Shown: positions 29,533-32,464 of the stretch, piece after piece
Position numbering within the stretch: position 1 is the stretch's first letter
How the letters are laid out: each line of letters opens with the position of its first letter
DNA from: DASYUM01 sp036001225
GTDB taxonomy: Bacteria; Methylomirabilota; Methylomirabilia; Rokubacteriales; DASRDR01
Assembly (NCBI GenBank): GCA_036001225.1
Contig: DASYUM010000011.1
Location: 1-32,464, forward strand
Reading direction: 5' to 3'
Length of the DNA stretch: 32,464 bases
Notes under the pieces: model-generated
Told to the model about the DNA's origin: nothing
Database searches by the model: none
What the model saw: only the letters and a program-made list of their open reading frames with translations
Program-made: the position numbers and the translations under genes

Positions 29533-30708
29533 TCAACCGGGGGCGGCGGCGACGACGGGACGCAGCACGAGACAGAGCGGGATCGCCAGGAGGACCACCA
29601 CGGCGACCAGGGTGAGCGTCACGGCGACGCCGGCCGCGTCGCTCAGGAGCCCATAGACGAGGGGAGCGAGCGCGGAGGCGCCGACGCTCAGCGTGTAGTA
29701 GAGGCCGTAGGCGCGCGAGCGGCGGGCGGGGCGCACCAGGTCGGCCACGGTCGCGTAGAGCACCGAGGACGTCCCGTTCAGCGCGATGCCGACCGGCACC
29801 AGCACGGCCAGCGCCACCGGCAGCGGCGCGGTCAGGATGGTGAGGATGCCGGCCGAGGTGGCCGCCTCGGTGAGGACGACGGTCCGGACGACGCCCAACC
29901 GCTCGGCGACGAGCCCACAGACGAACTTGCCGGCCGCGCCCCCGGCGAAGACGAGGGCCAGCGCGCCGCCGACGCCGGTCACCGTCGCCCCCTTGGCGAT
30001 CAGCGCGAAGGGGAGGAAGGTGAGGAAGCCGGTCCGCGTCGCGTTGTCGATCATGCCGACCATGGCCAGCGCGCCGAAGCCGCGGCCGTCGCGGATGCCC
30101 CAGCCGCCGCCGGCGTCGCCGGCGGCCTCGACGCTCGGGCGGCCCCCGGCGGCCAGTCGGGCCAGGAGGAGCGCCATGGCCCCGGCGGCGGCCAGCCCCA
30201 GCGCGCCGTAGGCCGCGCCCGCCACCCGCCAGCCCACGGCGGCGGCGGCGACCGCGATGCCGGCCGAGCCGGCGATCTTGCCGAGATCGCCGGAGAAGTT
30301 GTAGGTGCCGAGAGCGGCGCGGCGGCGGCCCGTCTCGTAGGCCCGGGAGACCAGCGAGGAGGAGAGCGGATGCTGGACGCCCGAGCCGAGGCCGGCCACA
30401 AGCAGGATGGCGAGCAGGGGGAGGAAGCCGTGGCTCCCCGCGGCCAGGACGAAGCCGAGCGCGGTGACCGCGGTGCCGGCGGCGAGGACGTGCCGCTCCC
30501 CCCAGCGCTCGGCCAGCAGCCCCGCCGGCACTTGGAAGAGCGCCATGCCGCCGGTGTAGGCGGTGCGGATGATCCCGACCTGGGTGAAGCTGAGCGCGAA
30601 CTCTCCCGCCCACAGGGGCAGGAAGACGTAGAGCAGGTCGGAGAAGGCGTCGTGCAGGAAATGGGCGCCACAGGCCACCGCCAGGATCGCGCCGGCCCGC
30701 GCTCCCAT
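29533..30708 (-). CDS. MFS transporter
   Basis: A 391-residue major facilitator superfamily permease with about 12 helices in two halves. The first half has the usual loop between helices 2 and 3 (GLLAERWGERHVLAAG) and VQHPLSSSLVSRAY before helix 5. The second half has a similar loop (CGLVAERLGVVRTVVL). The pattern GVQHPLSSSLVSRAYETGRRRAALGTYNFSGDLGK resembles fosmidomycin-resistance-type efflux permeases, but the substrate cannot be assigned. ATG 30708 follows the selB stop by 8 nt, so it is probably in the selB transcript. Longer upstream readings are selB in another frame. Confidence 0.85.
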   Translation of the reverse strand: MGARAGAILAVACGAHFLHDAFSDLLYVFLPLWAGEFALSFTQVGIIRTAYTGGMALFQVPAGLLAERWGERHVLAAGTAVTALGFVLAAGSHGFLPLLAILLVAGLGSGVQHPLSSSLVSRAYETGRRRAALGTYNFSGDLGKIAGSAGIAVAAAAVGWRVAGAAYGALGLAAAGAMALLLARLAAGGRPSVEAAGDAGGGWGIRDGRGFGALAMVGMIDNATRTGFLTFLPFALIAKGATVTGVGGALALVFAGGAAGKFVCGLVAERLGVVRTVVLTEAATSAGILTILTAPLPVALAVLVPVGIALNGTSSVLYATVADLVRPARRSRAYGLYYTLSVGASALAPLVYGLLSDAAGVAVTLTLVAVVVLLAIPLCLVLRPVVAAAPG

Positions 30709-30716
30709 GCGGTGGC

Positions 30717-32464
30717 TCAGCGGGCGGCTTCCCGGAGGACGCGCTTGTCGCCGACGCGGACGGTCAGCCGCTGGGCGTCGAGGTACTCGAGGAGCGGGAT
30801 CGCGTACTTTCGCGTGATCCCGAGGAGATCCTTGATGTCCTGGGGGGTGATCTCCTTCCGCTCGCGGAGGAAGGCCGCCACCCGCGCCTCGGCGGCGTGC
30901 AGCGGCTCGGCGTGGACGTAGAGGCCCTCCTTGATCCGGAGGAGGCGGCGGTCGTCGAGCAGCACCTGGAGCAGGGCCTGCTCGTCGGGGCGGCTGAGCC
31001 CGAGCTTGGCGAAGGCCTCCTCGGCGCTCGGCGGCGCCACGCCCGCCTCCCGGAACTCGGCCTCCAGCCGCGCCAGGAGCGTCTGCTGGCGGGCGTCGAG
31101 CCGGACCGCGTGACTGGCCAGACGGACCTTGTCCTTCTCGACGGCGATCGCGCCGGCGGCGGCGACCCGGTCGAGGAGGTGGAGGAAAACGCGCTCCTCG
31201 ACGCCCCCCAGCCGCGTCCGGAGCTCCTCCTTGGACATCCCGGTCTTCAGCGGCTCGCGGCCGTGAAAGCCTTTGAGCGCCGCCAGCGCTTCCTCCCGCA
31301 GCCGCTCGGCCGCCTCGGCGTGGACGTACCACTCGCGATCGACCAGCAGCGCCCGCCCCGCCGCCGTGAGGTCGGCGAGGTGCCGGCGCAGCGCATCGGG
31401 GCCGAACGACGTCCGGGCCCGCAGGTCGGTGGTCCGAATTCCTCCCGGCCCTACCCGCCGCAGGTGCTCCTCGATCACCGCGTCCGGCCCGCCGCCCTCG
31501 AGGATCGACAGCCGCTGCAGCAAGGCCGGGCTCCGCCGCGCCTTGGCCGGCGCCACGTCCAGCAGCTCGCCGCCCCCGATCGTGACCATCGGCGAGTAGC
31601 TCCGGATGACGTAGCGGTCACGCGGCAGCGCGACCACCGGCCCTTCGAGTCGGAGCTGAACATACCCCCGGGCCCCCGGCGCAAGCTCGTCGCGGTCCAG
31701 CAGGTGGACGCGGGCCATCACCTCGCTGGTGCCGATGTGGAAGCGGACGCGCTGGCGCGGCTTGAGCGGCGCCAGGGCGTCGGCCAGCAGCTCGCAGGTG
31801 GCGTCGAGCATGAAGGTCGGACGGAGGAGCCCGGGGAGCGCGAGCACGTCGCCCCGCTCGATCGCCGCCCGCTCCACGCCCTGGAGGTTCACCGCCGTCC
31901 GCTGGCCGGCGACGGCGCCGGGGACGGTCTGACCGTGCGTCTGCAGCCCGCGCACCTTGGCCTGGACCTGCCGCGGATAGACCTCGACGCGCTCGTCGAC
32001 CGCGACCTGGCCGGCGGCCACCGTCCCCGTCACCACGGTGCCGAAGCCGCGGATGGTGAAGACGCGATCGATCGGCAGGCGGAAGGTGGCGTCGGTGCCG
32101 CGGGACGGCACCACCCGGGCGAGCGCGCCGAGCTGGGCGCGCAGCGCGTCCAGCCCCGCCCCGGTCTTGGCCGACACCGGCACGATCGGCTGGCCTTCGA
32201 GAAAGGTCCCGCGGAGGAAGCCCCGCACGTCCTCGGTCACCAGCTCCAGCCACTCGGGCTCCGCCATGTCGGCCTTGGCGAGGACGACCAGCCCGCTCCG
32301 CACCCGCAGCAGCTGGCAGATCGCCAGGTGCTCGCGGGTCTGCGGCATCACGCCCTCGTCGGCGGCGATCACCAGCATGACGAGGTCGATCCCCCCGACC
32401 CCGGCCAGCATGTTCTTGACGAACCGCTCGTGCCCGGGGACGTCCACGATGCCGAGCGTGAGCC
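30717..32464 (-). CDS. selB: Selenocysteine-specific elongation factor SelB (5' end missing)
   Basis: SelB delivers selenocysteyl-tRNA to UGA codons that carry a SECIS element. The gene runs off the right edge; 581 C-terminal residues are present and the P-loop part is outside. Remaining GTPase motifs are G3 (VDVPGHERFVKNMLAG), G4 in the SelB form LAKADM and G5 (PVSAKTGAGLDAL). Domains II and III follow (FRLPIDRVFTIRGFGTVVTGTV; RVRFHIGTSEVMARV), then the C-terminal winged helices that bind SECIS RNA (EITPQDIKDLLGITRKYAIPLLEYLD). The last region is what separates SelB from EF-Tu. selA, selC and selD are not in the window, but the gene implies selenoprotein synthesis in this organism. Confidence 0.96.
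   Translation of the reverse strand, partial: LTLGIVDVPGHERFVKNMLAGVGGIDLVMLVIAADEGVMPQTREHLAICQLLRVRSGLVVLAKADMAEPEWLELVTEDVRGFLRGTFLEGQPIVPVSAKTGAGLDALRAQLGALARVVPSRGTDATFRLPIDRVFTIRGFGTVVTGTVAAGQVAVDERVEVYPRQVQAKVRGLQTHGQTVPGAVAGQRTAVNLQGVERAAIERGDVLALPGLLRPTFMLDATCELLADALAPLKPRQRVRFHIGTSEVMARVHLLDRDELAPGARGYVQLRLEGPVVALPRDRYVIRSYSPMVTIGGGELLDVAPAKARRSPALLQRLSILEGGGPDAVIEEHLRRVGPGGIRTTDLRARTSFGPDALRRHLADLTAAGRALLVDREWYVHAEAAERLREEALAALKGFHGREPLKTGMSKEELRTRLGGVEERVFLHLLDRVAAAGAIAVEKDKVRLASHAVRLDARQQTLLARLEAEFREAGVAPPSAEEAFAKLGLSRPDEQALLQVLLDDRRLLRIKEGLYVHAEPLHAAEARVAAFLRERKEITPQDIKDLLGITRKYAIPLLEYLDAQRLTVRVGDKRVLREAAR

Overview
This is a high-GC (about 70 %) bacterial chromosome segment that is almost all housekeeping genes. 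It encodes 24 recognisable protein genes; 23 read on the minus strand and one short gene of unknown function (3955-4461) reads on the plus strand. I see no tRNA, rRNA, CRISPR array, phage gene or transposase. The mixture of a complex I operon, GatCAB, an NtrB/NtrC pair, SelB and GT-C membrane glycosyltransferases, with very high GC and frequent GTG/TTG starts, fits an uncultured soil-type lineage such as Rokubacteria/Methylomirabilota. That placement is an impression from gene content, not something I could test.

Layout, left to right. Position 1-280 is a repeat array lying just after the nuoM stop. nuoM and nuoL (281-3725) are the proton-pumping subunits of complex I, read from a good promoter at 3744-3772. 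The lone plus-strand gene has a sigma54-like promoter and converges on an ntrC-like/ntrB-like pair (4654-7217); a hairpin-rich gap separates them. Next come tsaD and a YibQ-family divergent deacetylase (7224-9203), a second repeat copy, then ctpA, envC-like and ftsX (9447-12827), a septal peptidoglycan module without ftsE. gatB, gatA, gatC, pcrA and a PH-domain membrane protein (12937-19022) form one operon driven from 19074-19102. A third long repeat copy (19148-19387) separates this from glmS. glmU, yvcK, a frameshifted rluD and lspA follow (19386-25402). A lipoprotein and two GT-C glycosyltransferases (25576-29160), tatA (29299-29472, only 57 codons), an MFS transporter and the 3' part of selB (30717 to the window edge) complete the window.

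Functional themes are cell envelope synthesis (GlmS to GlmU making UDP-GlcNAc, YvcK, LspA, CtpA/EnvC/FtsX, deacetylase, glycosyltransferases) and translation quality (TsaD, GatCAB, RluD, SelB).

The most unusual signal is an intergenic repeat family. It begins 0-5 nt after the stop codons of four unrelated genes (nuoM, ctpA, gatC, glmS), always in the same orientation, and interrupts otherwise compact operons. The longer copies carry a bulged GC-rich hairpin whose two arms co-vary between copies. Three copies share a terminus that can be read as a GTG-initiated peptide beginning MPITVASR. The glmS copy has 18-bp terminal inverted repeats, like a small non-autonomous mobile element. Other points are a sigma54-type promoter in front of the orphan gene beside an NtrC-family regulator, the frameshift in rluD, loss of signature residues in the YibQ-family protein, and ftsX without ftsE.
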